A stretch of DNA of 64,000 nucleotides from positions 216,039-280,038 of the forward strand of contig JAKSMU010000002.1 in NCBI GenBank assembly GCA_024400455.1. Direction: 5' to 3'. Position 1 is the stretch's first letter. Each line of letters starts with the position of its first letter. A program made the translations under genes and the position numbers. The notes below the pieces were generated by a model. That model worked only from the letters and a program-made list of their open reading frames with translations, searched no databases and was not told the origin of the DNA. This DNA is from Bacteroidales bacterium. GTDB taxonomy: Bacteria; Bacteroidota; Bacteroidia; Bacteroidales; F082. Below are positions 45,631-54,492 of the stretch, piece by piece.

Positions 45631-47106
45631 ATGATTATATTAATTAAGGTATTGCAATTCATCCTCGCACTTTCGCTGCTGATTATCATACACGAACTTG
45701 GTCATTTCACTGCGGCCAAGATTTTCAAGACCCGCGTGGAGAAATTCTATCTTTTCTTCGATTGGGGTTTTTCGTTGGTCCGCTGCAAGCGCGTCAACGG
45801 CAAGTTGCGTTGGAAATTCTTTGCGAAAAACGTCCCTGAGAAATATGAGGTAGTCGAAAAGACCAATGCCGATGGCAAAAAGGAAAAAGACTACATCCCG
45901 ATTGACCTCAGCACTTTGCCGGAAGACGACTGGCGCCGCAGCGATAACACGGAGTATGGCATCGGCTGGTTCCCGCTGGGCGGCTACAACAAGATTGCCG
46001 GCATGATTGACGAATCGATGGACAAGGAAGCCATGAAACAGCCTCCGCAACCTTGGGAGTTCCGTTCGAAACCTGCATGGCAGCGTTTCATCATCATGTT
46101 TGGCGGCGTCTTTATGAACGTCGTGCTGGCTTTCATCATCTATATCGGTTTGCTTTCCAATTATGGCGAACAATATCTGCCGACTTCTGAGGTCAACAAA
46201 TACGGCATTTCCGTTGATAGTTTGGCTTACGAATTTGGTCTTCGTGATGGCGATAAGATTTTGTCGGTCGATGGCAATTATGTTGAAAACTTCGCCCAGA
46301 TACCGATGCAGATCATCCTCGAAAAAGCCACTACTATTGAGGTTGAACGTAATGGCGAAAGAATCCAAATCGTTTTACCGGAAGATGCCTTGCAGAAACT
46401 GTTGGCCAAGCAGGACGGCAATTTCATTTCCTTCCAGACGCCTTTCGTGGTTCAGGATTTTGGCGATAATTCCGTAGCACAGGCTGCCGGCATCGAAAAA
46501 GGCGATGTCATCATTGGTGTCAACGGCATTTCTACACCTTATTATCAGAATTTCGTTCGCGTCATCAAAAAGTATAAGGACCAAGACATTACATTGTCGG
46601 TGCTGCGTAATGCCGATACGCTTCAATATGCCATGCATTTGCCAGTCGAAGGCGTCATTGGCGTTTACATGGGGAGCATCGACGACTATTTTGAGATGAG
46701 CACCAACGAGTATTCCTTCTTTGAAGCCATTCCGGCTGGATTCAATAAGACTTTCAGCGAACTTTCCGATTACTGGAAACAGGTAAAGCTGATATTCAGT
46801 CCAAAAACAAAAGCTTACGAAAGCGTTGGCGGTTTCATTTCCATTGGCAAGATTTTCCCCGACAGTTTCGAATGGTACATGTTCTGGCGCCTGACAGCAT
46901 TCCTGTCCATCGCTTTGGCCGTGATGAACATCCTGCCGATTCCAGCTTTGGACGGCGGTCACATCTTGTTCCTGCTCTACGAAATGATTACCCGTCGCAA
47001 GCCAAGCGACAAGTTTATGGAGATAGCAGAGACCATAGGCCTGTTTTTGGTGCTCGCTTTGGTGGTTTTGGCCAACGGAAACGACATCATCAGATTGTTC
47101 AAGTAA
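45631..47106 (+). CDS. rseP: Site-2 membrane protease RseP
   Basis: A 491-aa intramembrane zinc protease. HELGHFTAAK near the N-terminus supplies the zinc-binding HExxH, and PIPALDGGHILF near residue 430 the third ligand. Two PDZ domains lie between (about 205-275 and 280-350, with GLRDGDKILSVDG and AAGIEKGDVIIGVNG), and four membrane segments. An extra segment of about 90 residues after the first membrane helix (VRCKRVNGKLRWKFF ... PEDDWRRSDNTEYG) is typical of the Bacteroidota versions. It cleaves membrane-bound regulators or leftover signal peptides. Confidence 0.95.
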   Translation: MIILIKVLQFILALSLLIIIHELGHFTAAKIFKTRVEKFYLFFDWGFSLVRCKRVNGKLRWKFFAKNVPEKYEVVEKTNADGKKEKDYIPIDLSTLPEDDWRRSDNTEYGIGWFPLGGYNKIAGMIDESMDKEAMKQPPQPWEFRSKPAWQRFIIMFGGVFMNVVLAFIIYIGLLSNYGEQYLPTSEVNKYGISVDSLAYEFGLRDGDKILSVDGNYVENFAQIPMQIILEKATTIEVERNGERIQIVLPEDALQKLLAKQDGNFISFQTPFVVQDFGDNSVAQAAGIEKGDVIIGVNGISTPYYQNFVRVIKKYKDQDITLSVLRNADTLQYAMHLPVEGVIGVYMGSIDDYFEMSTNEYSFFEAIPAGFNKTFSELSDYWKQVKLIFSPKTKAYESVGGFISIGKIFPDSFEWYMFWRLTAFLSIALAVMNILPIPALDGGHILFLLYEMITRRKPSDKFMEIAETIGLFLVLALVVLANGNDIIRLFK

Positions 47107-47190
47107 AAAATATCATATTTATTGATTTGATTATCAATTGCTTGAATTTGGGTAAAGAAAATAATTTGGCGGAGATAAATACTAAATTCG

Positions 47191-47203
47191 TATTTTAGCG
47201 GTT
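47191..47203 (+). promoter_or_regulatory. Possible promoter-proximal element of porP (shared with porK)
   Basis: TATTTTAGCGGTT here resembles TAATTTTGGCGGTT at 48248-48261 in front of porK; both end in GCGGTT. The porK copy contains a canonical -7 box (TAATTTTG), the porP copy does not. Confidence 0.35.
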
Positions 47204-47228
47204 TCAATATCTACAATATTCATAGAAA

Positions 47229-48197
47229 TTGAGAGAAAAAATAAGACATATTGCGCTTTTGGTAGTTGTGACGATAGCTGCTATTTCAGGTCTTCAGGCT
47301 CAGCAAGCACCTATTTTCACCAATTTCACGAACTCTTATTCTTATGCTAACGCAGGCTTTGCCGGCCTTAGCCAAGGCGTCAATGTGTTGGGCCTTTACC
47401 GTCAGCAGTGGGCTGGTTTCGTTGATAATAACGGCAACGAAATAGCCCCGACCACATTCCTTCTGACAGGCGACATGCCTTTCAAGAAGTTGCACGGCGG
47501 ACTCGGTTTTTCCATCATGCAGGATAAGATTGGTTTTGAGGACAATACCAACGTAGGCATAGGCTATTCTTACCATTTCGATTTGGGAGGATCTTTGCTG
47601 GGCGTAGGTGTTGCAGGAACGCTTTTGAACCGTACGGTTGATTTCAGTAATTTAACTCCGACAAACTCGGCCGACCCGCTTCTGCAAGGTCTGGGCGAAG
47701 AAAGCGATATGCTGTTTGATTTCAATGCTGGCATATTTTGGCAAATACCGGAATCGTTTTACATAGGTGTTTCGGCGGTCAATGTTTTGGAGACGGTTGG
47801 CAAGGCTTTGGGGCAAAATGCAGAAAGCAGTGCCAGTTTCACCACCGACCGCACTTTTTATCTTTTTGCAGGTTATCCGTTTTCGTTTGAGATGCTTCCG
47901 ACATTTACTTTTGTTCCGGCAGTCAGCGTGATGAGCGATTTGGCTTCCACACAGGTGAACGTAAGTGCAAAGGTCATATATAATAATGTGTTTTCGCTGG
48001 GAGCCAACTATCGTCCTCAGGAATCGGTGGACTTGATGGTCGGATTAATCATTAAGGACATTATGGTTGGCTATTCATACGATATTAATACGATGGGTCT
48101 AGGGGTCCCAGGATCGCATGAAATTGCGGTCAGTTACTGCTTCAAGTTGGATCTTGACAGGACGCCTCGAGACTACCGAAGTGTAAGATTCTTGTAA
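47229..48197 (+). CDS. porP: T9SS membrane protein PorP/SprF
   Basis: A 322-aa outer-membrane barrel protein of the PorP/SprF family: signal peptide (about 1-25, ending LQAQ), then QQAPIFTNFTNSYSYANAGFAGLSQGVNVLGLYRQQWAGF, the family's opening block, and a barrel that ends in a charged tail (DRTPRDYRSVRFL). PorP is part of the T9SS, probably with PorK and PorE on the periplasmic side. The start codon is TTG: no ATG is available near the signal peptide, and upstream stop codons close the frame. It leads the porPKLMN order known from Porphyromonas. Confidence 0.88.
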   Translation: MREKIRHIALLVVVTIAAISGLQAQQAPIFTNFTNSYSYANAGFAGLSQGVNVLGLYRQQWAGFVDNNGNEIAPTTFLLTGDMPFKKLHGGLGFSIMQDKIGFEDNTNVGIGYSYHFDLGGSLLGVGVAGTLLNRTVDFSNLTPTNSADPLLQGLGEESDMLFDFNAGIFWQIPESFYIGVSAVNVLETVGKALGQNAESSASFTTDRTFYLFAGYPFSFEMLPTFTFVPAVSVMSDLASTQVNVSAKVIYNNVFSLGANYRPQESVDLMVGLIIKDIMVGYSYDINTMGLGVPGSHEIAVSYCFKLDLDRTPRDYRSVRFL

Positions 48198-48247
48198 AAA
48201 TATAGTTGTTTGGAGAAAAAAAATGTTGGTTCAATCATAATATTTTC

Positions 48248-48261
48248 TAATTTTGGCGGTT
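48248..48261 (+). promoter_or_regulatory. -7 element of the porK-porN run
   Basis: TAATTTTG followed by GCGGTT; the porK ATG is about 80 bases downstream. It gives porKLMN a promoter separate from porP. Confidence 0.5.
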
Positions 48262-48338
48262 CTTAAAAGAAGGCCAAAGGTCGGAAAGAAGAGTTTTTGA
48301 AGAAATAAAATAATAGTAATTATATCATTGTCAAGAAG

Positions 48339-49748
48339 ATGAAGAGACTACTGTTCGTATTTTCGGTCGCGTTGCTACTGACAGCTTGCGGCAATTCTAA
48401 TCAAGGCGAATTGGTTGGTGTACGCAAAACCAACAAAACCTTCAATCAGCCAGATCCTTATGGAATGGTGTTCGTTCCACAAGGCAGTTACACCATGGGT
48501 GTCGGTGGCGAAGACATTACTTCGTCATACATGAATGAACCTAAAACGGTTTCCGTTCCGGCATTCTTCATGGATGAAACTGAAATCACTAACAACGAGT
48601 ATCGTCAGTTCGTTTACTGGGTCAGAGACTCTATCGCTAGACAAATGCTTGCCGAAGCTTTCCCTGACAGATACGCCATCACCGAAAGCAAGAGCGGTGA
48701 AGTGTACGACCCACCAAGGTTGAACTGGAAAGAAAAAATCGAATGGAACGGCAAGGATCAGGATGTCAGAGAAGCTCTTGAACCTATGTATCTGCCTGAA
48801 CACGAGAGATATTTCCGCAGAAAGGAAATTGACACTAGAAAACTGTATTATTCCTATTTCTGGATTGATATGCAGGCTGCCGCCCGCAAGGAATTTGCTG
48901 ACGACAAACTCCAGAATAACGATTATTCCCTGGGTGAAGCCGATGCCGGTATCAATGTCGACAGAAAGGGTGCATGGTCGAACCGTAAGCAGGGCTATAG
49001 CGACCGTTCCGTTTATACGCGCGCTGAGGCCATCAATGTTTACCCAGATACTTTGTGCTGGATTCACGACTATTCCTATTCATTCAACGATCCTATGACG
49101 GAAAAATACTTCTGGCATCCGGCCTACGACAATTATCCTGTCGTTGGTGTGACTTGGCAGCAGGCCCGTGCATTCTGCGTTTGGCGTACAGAATTGCTGA
49201 ATGCTTACCTCCGCACCAAGAAAGATGCCGACCTCTCTGAATTCCGTCTGCCTAACGAAACCGAATGGGAATGGGCTGCCCGCGGCGGCAACATGCTCAA
49301 CCCATATCCATGGGGTGGTCCTAACGCCAGCAACGCTAAAGGTTGCTTCCTGGCTAACTTCAAGCCAAGAAGAGGTAACTACCTCGCTGACGGTGGTCTG
49401 AGAACTTTGGTCGTCGGCTGCTATCCTCCTAACGGCTGGGGCTTGTACGATATGGCTGGCAACGTTGCTGAATGGACCAACAGCGCTTACGATCCTAACG
49501 TGTACAACTTCACATGGGATATGAACCCGAACTACACTTACAATGCTCGTCCAGACGATCCGCCTGTAATGAAGCGTAAGGTTGTCCGTGGCGGTTCATG
49601 GAAGGATGTTTCCTACTACCTCGAAGTCACTACCCGCGACTATCAGTATCAGGATTCAGCCAACTGCTACACCGGCTTCCGTTGCATCCAGCCTTACTTA
49701 GGCCGCAACAAGGGCGATAATCCTAAGATGTCGAGAGTTTACAGATAA
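48339..49748 (+). CDS. porK: T9SS ring lipoprotein PorK/GldK
   Basis: A 469-aa lipoprotein (signal ending LLTAC, lipidated Cys about 17) with a formylglycine-generating-enzyme (SUMF1)-like fold: PDPYGMVFVPQGSYTMGVGGED at the start, FFMDETEITNNEYRQFV, LPNETEWEWAARGG, GLYDMAGNVAEWTNS and RGGSWKD. In the T9SS the fold is structural: PorK and PorN build the 30- to 50-nm periplasmic ring under the outer membrane. It is followed at short distances by porL, porM and porN. Confidence 0.95.
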   Translation: MKRLLFVFSVALLLTACGNSNQGELVGVRKTNKTFNQPDPYGMVFVPQGSYTMGVGGEDITSSYMNEPKTVSVPAFFMDETEITNNEYRQFVYWVRDSIARQMLAEAFPDRYAITESKSGEVYDPPRLNWKEKIEWNGKDQDVREALEPMYLPEHERYFRRKEIDTRKLYYSYFWIDMQAAARKEFADDKLQNNDYSLGEADAGINVDRKGAWSNRKQGYSDRSVYTRAEAINVYPDTLCWIHDYSYSFNDPMTEKYFWHPAYDNYPVVGVTWQQARAFCVWRTELLNAYLRTKKDADLSEFRLPNETEWEWAARGGNMLNPYPWGGPNASNAKGCFLANFKPRRGNYLADGGLRTLVVGCYPPNGWGLYDMAGNVAEWTNSAYDPNVYNFTWDMNPNYTYNARPDDPPVMKRKVVRGGSWKDVSYYLEVTTRDYQYQDSANCYTGFRCIQPYLGRNKGDNPKMSRVYR

Positions 49749-49812
49749 TCAAGAAAAATAATAAACAAATAATAATCAACAATTTAATTAATTTTTTTAA
49801 TAGAAATTTGTC

Positions 49813-50673
49813 ATGGCAAAATCACAAGAACAAGAAAAACTTACCGGTTTTAAGAAATTCCAGGCCCTCACTCAGACTAAGAGTTACAAAACTTTCATGG
49901 CCTATATTTATGGTTGGGGTGCTTCAATCGTTATGATTGGTGCTTACTTCAAACTGACTCACATCCCTGGCGCTGATATCATGCTGGGTGTCGGTTTGGG
50001 TGTTGAAGCTCTCATCTTCTTCTTGTCAGCTTTCGAACCACAGCACTTGGAATATGCTTGGGATAATGTCTTCGTAGAATTAGAAGAAGACTGGGATGGC
50101 AAATCAAGAACATCATTCGGTACTTCAGGTTCAAACGGCGCCGTTTCAAACGTTGAAGACGCTATGTTGAGCAAGATGTTCGAAAAAATGAACGTCAGCG
50201 AAGATACTTTCAACAAAATCGGCAAAGGTCTTGAAAAGATGGCTCAAAACGCTAGTCAAATGGCTGACATTTCTAACGCAATGGCTGCTACCAACAACTA
50301 TGCAACCACAATGAACAACGCCACCAAGTCAATCGCTGAATTTGCTAACAACTATACCAGCACCAACCAGAAGCTTGCTGACTCACTGGGTAAGCTCGAC
50401 TTCAGTGCTCTTGATGCTAACACCATTAAGAAGGTTGCCAACAGCATGACTTCACTCAATTCAATCTATGAACTTCAGCTCCAGGGCGCTGAACAGACTT
50501 CAGCTGCTAGCAAGAAGTTGGTTGAAACAATGAACAAGTATATGGAAAATATGAGCGCATCAGCTCAGAACGCTGGCCAACTCAACCAACAGTTGACTCA
50601 GTTGTCATCACGCCTGACCGCTCTGAACAACGTTTACGGTGGAATGCTGTCAGCAATGAACATCAAGGCATAA
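49813..50673 (+). CDS. porL: T9SS inner-membrane motor protein PorL/GldL
   Basis: A 286-aa protein with two transmembrane helices (about residues 29-48 and 54-74) and a cytoplasmic C-terminal part rich in Ala, Asn and Gln that is probably coiled coil. Glu65 in the second helix (GLGVEALIFFL) corresponds to the buried glutamate shown to be essential in GldL/PorL. PorL5-PorM2 forms the proton-driven rotary motor that powers type IX secretion and, in gliding species, movement. The gap to porM is 46 bases. Confidence 0.95.
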   Translation: MAKSQEQEKLTGFKKFQALTQTKSYKTFMAYIYGWGASIVMIGAYFKLTHIPGADIMLGVGLGVEALIFFLSAFEPQHLEYAWDNVFVELEEDWDGKSRTSFGTSGSNGAVSNVEDAMLSKMFEKMNVSEDTFNKIGKGLEKMAQNASQMADISNAMAATNNYATTMNNATKSIAEFANNYTSTNQKLADSLGKLDFSALDANTIKKVANSMTSLNSIYELQLQGAEQTSAASKKLVETMNKYMENMSASAQNAGQLNQQLTQLSSRLTALNNVYGGMLSAMNIKA

Positions 50674-50719
50674 TTCTACTTCAACCGAGTTTTAACTTTT
50701 AAAAAAGGAGAGTAAGAAT

Positions 50720-52396
50720 ATGTCAGGTGCAAAAGAAACCCCGAGGCAGAAGATGATTGGTATGATGTACCTCGTCTATACCGCCTTGTTAGCAATGAAT
50801 GTCTCAAAGGACATCCTGAACGCATTCGATATCGTGAATAGCGGTGTTCAGGAAACCAATTATAGTATCGGTCAAACCATCAACAACCAGTACGCTTCTT
50901 TCCAAGAACAGTATTCAATGGATCCTGAAAAGGTCGGTCCGTTCTGGAATAAGGCTCAGGAAGTGAGAACGAAGACCAACGAAATCATTAATTATGTTGA
51001 AGCTCTGAAATGGGACCTTACCCGTAACATTGAATTGGATAACCCTGATGATTTGGAATCCGCATTCAATGGTGAAGCTCCTCTTCTTGACAAAGACAAG
51101 ACCGTGACTTCAGGCGACAGAATCATGTATTCCATCAATACGGCAAATGTCGGTGCCCGTGATAACTTCAATGATCCTACTGCTTTTTTGATTGAAGGCA
51201 AGGCCAAAGCTACAGAACTTTGCGGCAAAATTGACGAGTATCGTACTTTCTTGATGAATACGCTTACTGATGAATCAACTACAACAGAACAGAAACAGGC
51301 CTTGAGCAAGGAAATCGGCCTTGTTACCAATACCGATGGTATGGGTGAAACTGTTGAATATCATGAAGGTTCAAATGGCGGCGATGTCATCAACTGGGAA
51401 AGATACAACTTCTATCACACTGTCTTGATTGCCGACATCACCTTGATGAACAAGATTGTCTCTGAAATTCAGACTGCTGAAAGAATGACCATCAACAAGC
51501 TGGCTGGTGACATTCACGCTAGCGACTTCACATTCGATAACATCGGTGCTAAGGTGTTTGCAGAAAGCAAGTACGTCGTTTCAGGTCAGCCATACATAGC
51601 TCAGGCTATGGTTACCGCTTGGAAGAATTCTCAGATTACTGCCAAGATTTCTTTGGATGGTGGTGCTGTGAGAGAATATCAAAGCGATGCTACAGGCGTT
51701 ATTCCGTTGGAATTCGGTGGCGGCATTGGTTCACACAGATACTCTGGTGTCATTGAAATGCGTGACCCTAAGACCAACGAAATGAACGAATATCCGTTCG
51801 AAGGCGAATACACTGTCACTCCTCCAGCGAGCGTGAGCGTTTCAGCTACCAAGATGAATGTGGTTTATGCCGGTATCGATAACCCGATCAGCGTTGCTGC
51901 CGGTGGTAGCGGTAACTTGAGCGTCACAGCTACAGGTGCTACCCTTTCAAGCGCTGGCAACGGCATCTATAACTTGAGAGTCTCTCAGGGTGCTACCAAG
52001 GTTACTGTTCATGTCAGCCGCGAAGGCATCAATGGCAACGTCGACTTCCGTGTTAAGGACCTTCCAAAGCCAACAGCTCTTATCAGAAACGTCGGTGCTG
52101 ACGGTAAGGTTTCAAAGTCAGCTCTGCTTGCTGCTAACTGCGTTGAAGCTGAAATGAAGGACTTCGATTTCGAAGGCGTTCACTACGATGTGACCGGTTA
52201 CACCATGAAGTACAGAACAAAGGCTGGTACCACTAAGGAAGCTAAGGTTACAGGCCCTACATTTAACGATGAATGCAAAAATGCCCTCAACTCAGCTAAT
52301 GTCGGTGACATGTTTGTCTTCACCGCTATCCAGGTTAAGGGTAACGACGGTAAGACTAAGGTTTTGGATAGCCAGCTTGCTGTTGAAATCAAATAA
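50720..52396 (+). CDS. porM: T9SS motor protein PorM/GldM
   Basis: A 558-aa protein with a short cytoplasmic start (SGAKETPRQKMIGMMYLVYTALLAMNVSKDI) containing the one transmembrane helix (about 14-34), then a periplasmic rod of four domains as in the known GldM/PorM structures: helical D1 (about 35-220), beta D2 (about 225-330), D3 (about 335-430) and D4 (about 430-558). PorM passes torque from the PorLM motor to the PorKN ring. Length matches the family (about 515-560 aa). Confidence 0.95.
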   Translation: MSGAKETPRQKMIGMMYLVYTALLAMNVSKDILNAFDIVNSGVQETNYSIGQTINNQYASFQEQYSMDPEKVGPFWNKAQEVRTKTNEIINYVEALKWDLTRNIELDNPDDLESAFNGEAPLLDKDKTVTSGDRIMYSINTANVGARDNFNDPTAFLIEGKAKATELCGKIDEYRTFLMNTLTDESTTTEQKQALSKEIGLVTNTDGMGETVEYHEGSNGGDVINWERYNFYHTVLIADITLMNKIVSEIQTAERMTINKLAGDIHASDFTFDNIGAKVFAESKYVVSGQPYIAQAMVTAWKNSQITAKISLDGGAVREYQSDATGVIPLEFGGGIGSHRYSGVIEMRDPKTNEMNEYPFEGEYTVTPPASVSVSATKMNVVYAGIDNPISVAAGGSGNLSVTATGATLSSAGNGIYNLRVSQGATKVTVHVSREGINGNVDFRVKDLPKPTALIRNVGADGKVSKSALLAANCVEAEMKDFDFEGVHYDVTGYTMKYRTKAGTTKEAKVTGPTFNDECKNALNSANVGDMFVFTAIQVKGNDGKTKVLDSQLAVEIK

Positions 52397-52421
52397 GAAT
52401 AACCATTAAAAAGAAATAAAG

Positions 52422-53267
52422 ATGAAAAAGACACTTGTTTCAATGCTCGCCATGATGGTGCTTGGCGGTTTCGTTGGCAGTCTGAAAGCTCAGACTACCG
52501 ACATCAAGCCACCTATGAACAGCATCATGTCGTCGCAGCAACAGACCATCATGGATAAGAAGCCTTCACCACAGCCTGAAATCCAGGAATCGAACATCAT
52601 GTGGAAGAAGACTGTCATTCGTGAAATTGATTTCCGTCAGAAGATCAATCAAGTGTTCTATTATCCAACAAATCCTACTGAGGATTGGAAGAATTTGGTC
52701 ACTGTGCTTTACGATGGCATTCAGAGTGGTGACATTACCGCTTACCGCGTAGAAAACAACATCGACGACATGGTTGCTCCATTGACTCGTGACGATTTTG
52801 AAAAGGCATCCTCAAAGATTGGTGACCCGCCGGTCATTTGGAAAGACGGCGAGGAAGTTCCTAACGAAGTCTCTTTCAAGGACCGTATGCTGAACGTGAC
52901 CCGTCTCAGAATCAAGGAAGACTGGTATTTCGACAAGAAATTGTCGCAGTTCTTGGTCAGAATCATCGCCATCAGCCCGATTATCGTGGAAGAAGACGGT
53001 CTGTCACAGCCTTGCTGGATTCCTTACGATGAACAGACAAGAACGGTTTTGGCTCAGTCGTTTGCCTTCAACCGCAACAATGCAGCCGCCCGTTTGACCT
53101 ACGACGAAATTCTGCAAAAGCGTATCTTCGATAGCTACATCGTTAAAGAAGAAAACGTTTACGACAGATACATCAATTCCTATGCTTTCAATATTGATGC
53201 TCTTTACGAATCAGAACGCATCAAGAACGAAATGTTCGATTTCGAACAAAGCCTCTGGGAATATTAA
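52422..53267 (+). CDS. porN: T9SS ring protein PorN/GldN
   Basis: A 281-aa periplasmic protein with a signal peptide (about 1-24, ends LKAQ) and family blocks IMWKKTVIREIDFRQKINQVFYYP, DGIQSGDITAYR and RLRIKEDWYFDKKLSQFLVRIIAISP. PorN pairs with PorK to form the T9SS ring and contacts PorM. It closes the porPKLMN run and is followed by a terminator (53288-53320). Confidence 0.94.
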   Translation: MKKTLVSMLAMMVLGGFVGSLKAQTTDIKPPMNSIMSSQQQTIMDKKPSPQPEIQESNIMWKKTVIREIDFRQKINQVFYYPTNPTEDWKNLVTVLYDGIQSGDITAYRVENNIDDMVAPLTRDDFEKASSKIGDPPVIWKDGEEVPNEVSFKDRMLNVTRLRIKEDWYFDKKLSQFLVRIIAISPIIVEEDGLSQPCWIPYDEQTRTVLAQSFAFNRNNAAARLTYDEILQKRIFDSYIVKEENVYDRYINSYAFNIDALYESERIKNEMFDFEQSLWEY

Positions 53268-53287
53268 TTCTTGACAAGTTTCAAAAA

Positions 53288-53320
53288 GAAAACTCCGGCA
53301 GTGATGTCGGAGTTTTTTTG
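53288..53320 (+). terminator. Terminator of porKLMN
   Basis: AACTCCG and CGGAGTT pair with a T run after. It also marks the left edge of the accessory cassette. Confidence 0.85.
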
Positions 53321-53340
53321 TTTTCAGACCAACTTTTTAT

Positions 53341-53805
53341 TCATTTAAACCTTTTGAAACCTACTGTCATTCCAACCGCTATGGCGGCAACCCCTGCCAG
53401 CCACACCCACCAAGGCGGTTTCTTGCTTGGCTCGGTGACGAGCTTGTCAACTTTCTCAACACTGCTTTCAACGCTTATCGTATCCGTGGAGGCAACCAGT
53501 TCGCGCGCGGTGACTGTGTGATTCGTTTCACTGCTGATGATGGCCTTAGTGGCTTTTACTTTCACCTGTGGCGAAGGGCTGTCGTCCACGACGATTTCCA
53601 CGCTGTCGAAGACGATGTTGAGGCGGGAGGCGAGGCTGTCGCAGAGGGCGATGGCCGTGAGGCGGCGTTGCGCGAGCGACATCTCCTGTGTCTGGCTTTC
53701 CTGTTTCGTGCGTTGGCGCACCAGGGCGCAGCTCTCAAAATTCAGCACGCACATCGAAACAAGGATTGCCTTTGTCACAAAACTTTCCAAACTTTTCCAA
53801 AACAT
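53341..53805 (-). CDS. Spanin-like small envelope protein of the cassette
   Basis: A 154-aa protein. It starts with a hydrophobic stretch (about residues 5-22) containing FESC, which could be a lipoprotein signal, continues with an Arg/Gln-rich helix (RQRTKQESQTQEM) and a beta-rich domain, and ends in a transmembrane segment (WWVWLAGVAAIAVGMTVGF) and KRFK. I do not recognise the family; a membrane-tethered protein after an amidase gene suggests a lysis accessory (spanin/holin-type) role. The frame is also open through the 174-bp duplication to 54156; I prefer the ATG at 53803-53805 because the extended part is merely the duplicated spacer and the end of the amidase gene in another frame. Confidence 0.55.
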   Translation of the reverse strand: MFWKSLESFVTKAILVSMCVLNFESCALVRQRTKQESQTQEMSLAQRRLTAIALCDSLASRLNIVFDSVEIVVDDSPSPQVKVKATKAIISSETNHTVTARELVASTDTISVESSVEKVDKLVTEPSKKPPWWVWLAGVAAIAVGMTVGFKRFK

Positions 53806-53916
53806 TCTTTTAGGTCGGTATCGGCGCCCAACCGGGCCGCCGATGGAAGCAAGCCGGTTGGCTGCTTCCTTTTCCATTAGAAGGTTTTGCCTATGTTTTG
53901 CGTGTTTTGTGAAATT
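53771..53916 (-). repeat. Spacer element with twin hairpins, copy 1
   Basis: About 146 bp between the amidase gene and the spanin-like gene. It contains two abutting 25-base hairpins, 53820-53844 (tetraloop AACC on the plus strand) and 53845-53869 (tetraloop GGTT), each with a 10-bp stem and one bulged base. The loops are complementary to each other. Confidence 0.7.
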
Positions 53917-53944
53917 CCTCTTGCACATCGAAACAAGGATTGCC

Positions 53945-54090
53945 TTTGTCACAAAACTTTCCAAACTTTTCCAAAACATTCTTTTAGGTCGGTATCGGCG
54001 CCCAACCGGGCCGCCGATGGAAGCAAGCCGGTTGGCTGCTTCCTTTTCCATTAGAAGGTTTTGCCTATGTTTTGCGTGTTTTGTGAAATT
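53945..54090 (-). repeat. Spacer element with twin hairpins, copy 2
   Basis: Identical to copy 1, produced by the 174-bp duplication. Confidence 0.7.
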
Positions 54091-54481
54091 CCTCTTGCAC
54101 ATCGAAACAAGGGCAAGCCTTATTGGCATATTCGTTATGGCCGTGAACTTTCGCATTGGGGTATTCGTTTTTGAGTTGGTTGACTAGTTTGACGAGTGAG
54201 GTCTTTTGTGCTGGCGTCCGCGTGTCCTTGGGCTGGCCTAGGCTGTCAAGCCCGCCGACGTAGCAGATGCCGATGGAGTGGGCGTTATGCCCTTGGCAGT
54301 GGGCACCGCTTTCGGCTATGGGCCTTCCGGCGTGGACGCTGCCGTCGAGGTAGATGACGAAGTGGTAGCCTATGCAGCGAAACCCGCGCTGGCGGTGCCA
54401 TTGGTCGATGTCGGCAATGGTGAAGGGCTTGCCCTCCGGCGTCGCGCTGCAATGGATGATGATTTCAGAGATGGTCCTCAT
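54065..54481 (-). CDS. N-acetylmuramoyl-L-alanine amidase (phage/cassette type)
   Basis: A 138-aa amidase_2/T7-lysozyme-like enzyme that cuts the bond between N-acetylmuramic acid and the stem peptide. Motifs: EIIIHCSATPEG (first zinc His), RGFRCIGYHFVIYLDG (catalytic Tyr and His region), GICYVGG, and VHGHNEYANKACPCFDV with His and Cys as the last zinc ligands. There is no signal peptide, so release would need a holin-like helper. Amidases of this short type are a steady member of Bacteroidota cassettes with VirE/DUF3987 genes. The same twin-hairpin spacer precedes and follows this gene. Confidence 0.85.
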   Translation of the reverse strand: MRTISEIIIHCSATPEGKPFTIADIDQWHRQRGFRCIGYHFVIYLDGSVHAGRPIAESGAHCQGHNAHSIGICYVGGLDSLGQPKDTRTPAQKTSLVKLVNQLKNEYPNAKVHGHNEYANKACPCFDVQEEFHKTRKT

Positions 54482-54492
54482 GGTGGTGTGGC

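Larger units (their letters stand above)
53750..54097. repeat. Perfect tandem duplication of 174 bp
   Basis: Unit 1 is 53750-53923 and unit 2 is 53924-54097; as far as I can read they are identical. The 16-bp word GCACATCGAAACAAGG bounds each unit and occurs a third time at 54097-54112. Each unit covers the last codons of the amidase gene, the spacer element and the first 19 codons of the spanin-like gene. 174 is divisible by three, so the reading frame stays open through both copies. Confidence 0.9.

Noticed and set aside
53820..53869. Integron attC-like site in the twin hairpins
   Set aside because: GCCCAAC fits the RYYYAAC core, but the partner core reads GTTGGCT instead of GTTRRRY, and the two lie only about 30 bases apart, with no integron integrase in the window.
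53750..54112. CRISPR array
   Set aside because: There are only two units, with identical sequence throughout, and no repeat-spacer alternation; no cas gene is present.
53341..54156. A 271-codon version of the spanin-like gene
   Set aside because: The extra N-terminal part consists only of the duplicated spacer and amidase end read in another frame. It is kept only as a possibility under the duplication finding.
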